The notes under the pieces were generated by a model that was not told the DNA's origin, searched no databases, and saw only the letters and a program-made list of their open reading frames with translations. The position numbers and the translations under genes are program-made. 64,000 nt of DNA. It comes from Arthrobacter sp. B0490 (GTDB lineage: Bacteria; Actinomycetota; Actinomycetes; Actinomycetales; Micrococcaceae). This document shows positions 63,461 to 64,000 of this stretch, one piece after another (position 1 is the stretch's first letter; the number at the start of each line of letters is the position of its first letter). The DNA is taken from NCBI RefSeq assembly GCF_002929355.1, contig NZ_PJIR01000011.1, positions 21,606-85,605 of the forward strand, written 5' to 3'.

Positions 63461-64000
63461 CGCCGTGGCGCGGAAGAACTACGCCCGCACAGTCGACAAT
63501 CCGGTATCCCTCACCGAGACAGCCTCCTACCTTGCCCCGGAAGACCAGCAGCAGCTGACCGGCCTTCATCCTTCAGGAACAGTGCCGCTCTGGGGTACCA
63601 CCGCCGGGGAACGCGGGCAGCTGAAGACCCGATGGGACCGGATCAGCTCGGGCGACACCATCCTCTTCACCGGGGACAGCGAGGTGTTCAAGGTCGGCAG
63701 GGTCACCCACAAGTTCCGCAGCGCCGGACTCGCCGACACCCTGTGGGCGCCCAAGACGACAGCCAACGGGCACAGCGCGTCCTGGGAGTACATGTACGCG
63801 TTCAACCAGCCCATGGACATCACCATCCCGTACACCCGCATCGATCAAGCACTCAGGGACCTGCCCTTCCCCACCCGCGAGTTCTCCGTCCTCACCCCGG
63901 CCCAGAGCGACCGCATCCTCGAATACCTTCAGATGAGCGGCCAGGAGCCTCCCCCTCCCCCGACGCCGGCATCCTCACAGCAGATGACCTGGACCTCGGA
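63429..64000 (+). CDS. EVE-like domain protein, partial at window end
   Basis: A frame open to the end of the window (190 codons): MSLVIVQPARNAVARKNYAR, then LWGTTAGERGQLKTRWDRISSGDTILFTGDSEVF, KVGRVTHKFRSAGLADTLW, and SWEYMYAFNQPMDI. This is the modified-base-reading EVE/PUA-like domain of the type that starts several restriction enzymes with a C-terminal HNH nuclease. The nuclease part would lie beyond the window. The start overlaps the MazG-like gene. It would restrict DNA bearing modified bases if complete. Confidence 0.65.
   Translation, partial: MSLVIVQPARNAVARKNYARTVDNPVSLTETASYLAPEDQQQLTGLHPSGTVPLWGTTAGERGQLKTRWDRISSGDTILFTGDSEVFKVGRVTHKFRSAGLADTLWAPKTTANGHSASWEYMYAFNQPMDITIPYTRIDQALRDLPFPTREFSVLTPAQSDRILEYLQMSGQEPPPPPTPASSQQMTWTS

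Overview
This GC-rich window reads as part of an actinobacterial plasmid, most like the large conjugative plasmids of Arthrobacter-type Micrococcaceae. The grounds are a primase-polymerase type replication protein beside an iteron-like array, a ParA-like ATPase, a Gram-positive type IV secretion (T4SS) set of the SCO6880/DUF4913 kind, a MobP-like relaxase with a MobC-like partner, and no ribosomal or tRNA genes. The host assignment is inference from gene content only.

Layout. 1-0.83 kb: a 292-bp direct repeat carrying seven iteron-like motifs. 0.88-6.9 kb (minus strand): replication protein, a ribbon-helix-helix protein, then a lipoprotein, a SLT/M23 wall hydrolase, a ParA-like ATPase and a helix-turn-helix protein. 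6.9-16.1 kb (plus): divergently transcribed T4SS operon (DUF6668-like, pilin-like, VirB8-like, VirB6/TrbL-like, SCO6880-like, VirB4-like ATPase, VirD4-like coupling protein, DUF4913). 16.2-20.8 kb: accessory island with an unknown 249-aa protein coupled to a truncated subtilisin-like protease (a possible protease-effector defence pair), one intact YhcG-family nuclease and two decayed YhcG copies. 20.8-25.5 kb (minus): a SLOG/LOG-like protein followed by two GH13 glucan-active enzymes.

26.4-53.2 kb (minus): a nearly gapless 18-gene operon for an extracellular contractile injection system (eCIS), preceded by a LuxR-type regulator. It contains sheath, tube, terminator (DUF4255), AAA+ ATPase, hub, spike, PAAR-like tip, gp25-like, two baseplate-J proteins and two large beta-helix proteins in place of a fibre. 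Its centre is a 1723-aa protein that joins a DUF4157 domain, a long coiled/hydrophobic tape-measure-like stretch, and a compositionally different C-terminal domain with a C9 homopolymer. It is the best candidate for a novel effector arrangement.

53.2-55.9 kb: decayed DNA (amidase remnant, a duplicated fragment of the VirD4 gene) around an intact metallo-beta-lactamase-fold gene. 56.6-60.5 kb: mobilisation module (coiled-coil protein, relaxase, MobC-like protein, probable oriT region, two small genes). 60.5-64 kb: likely defence genes (AlbA/Schlafen-type, Abi-like, MazG-like, and a partial EVE-like protein running off the end).
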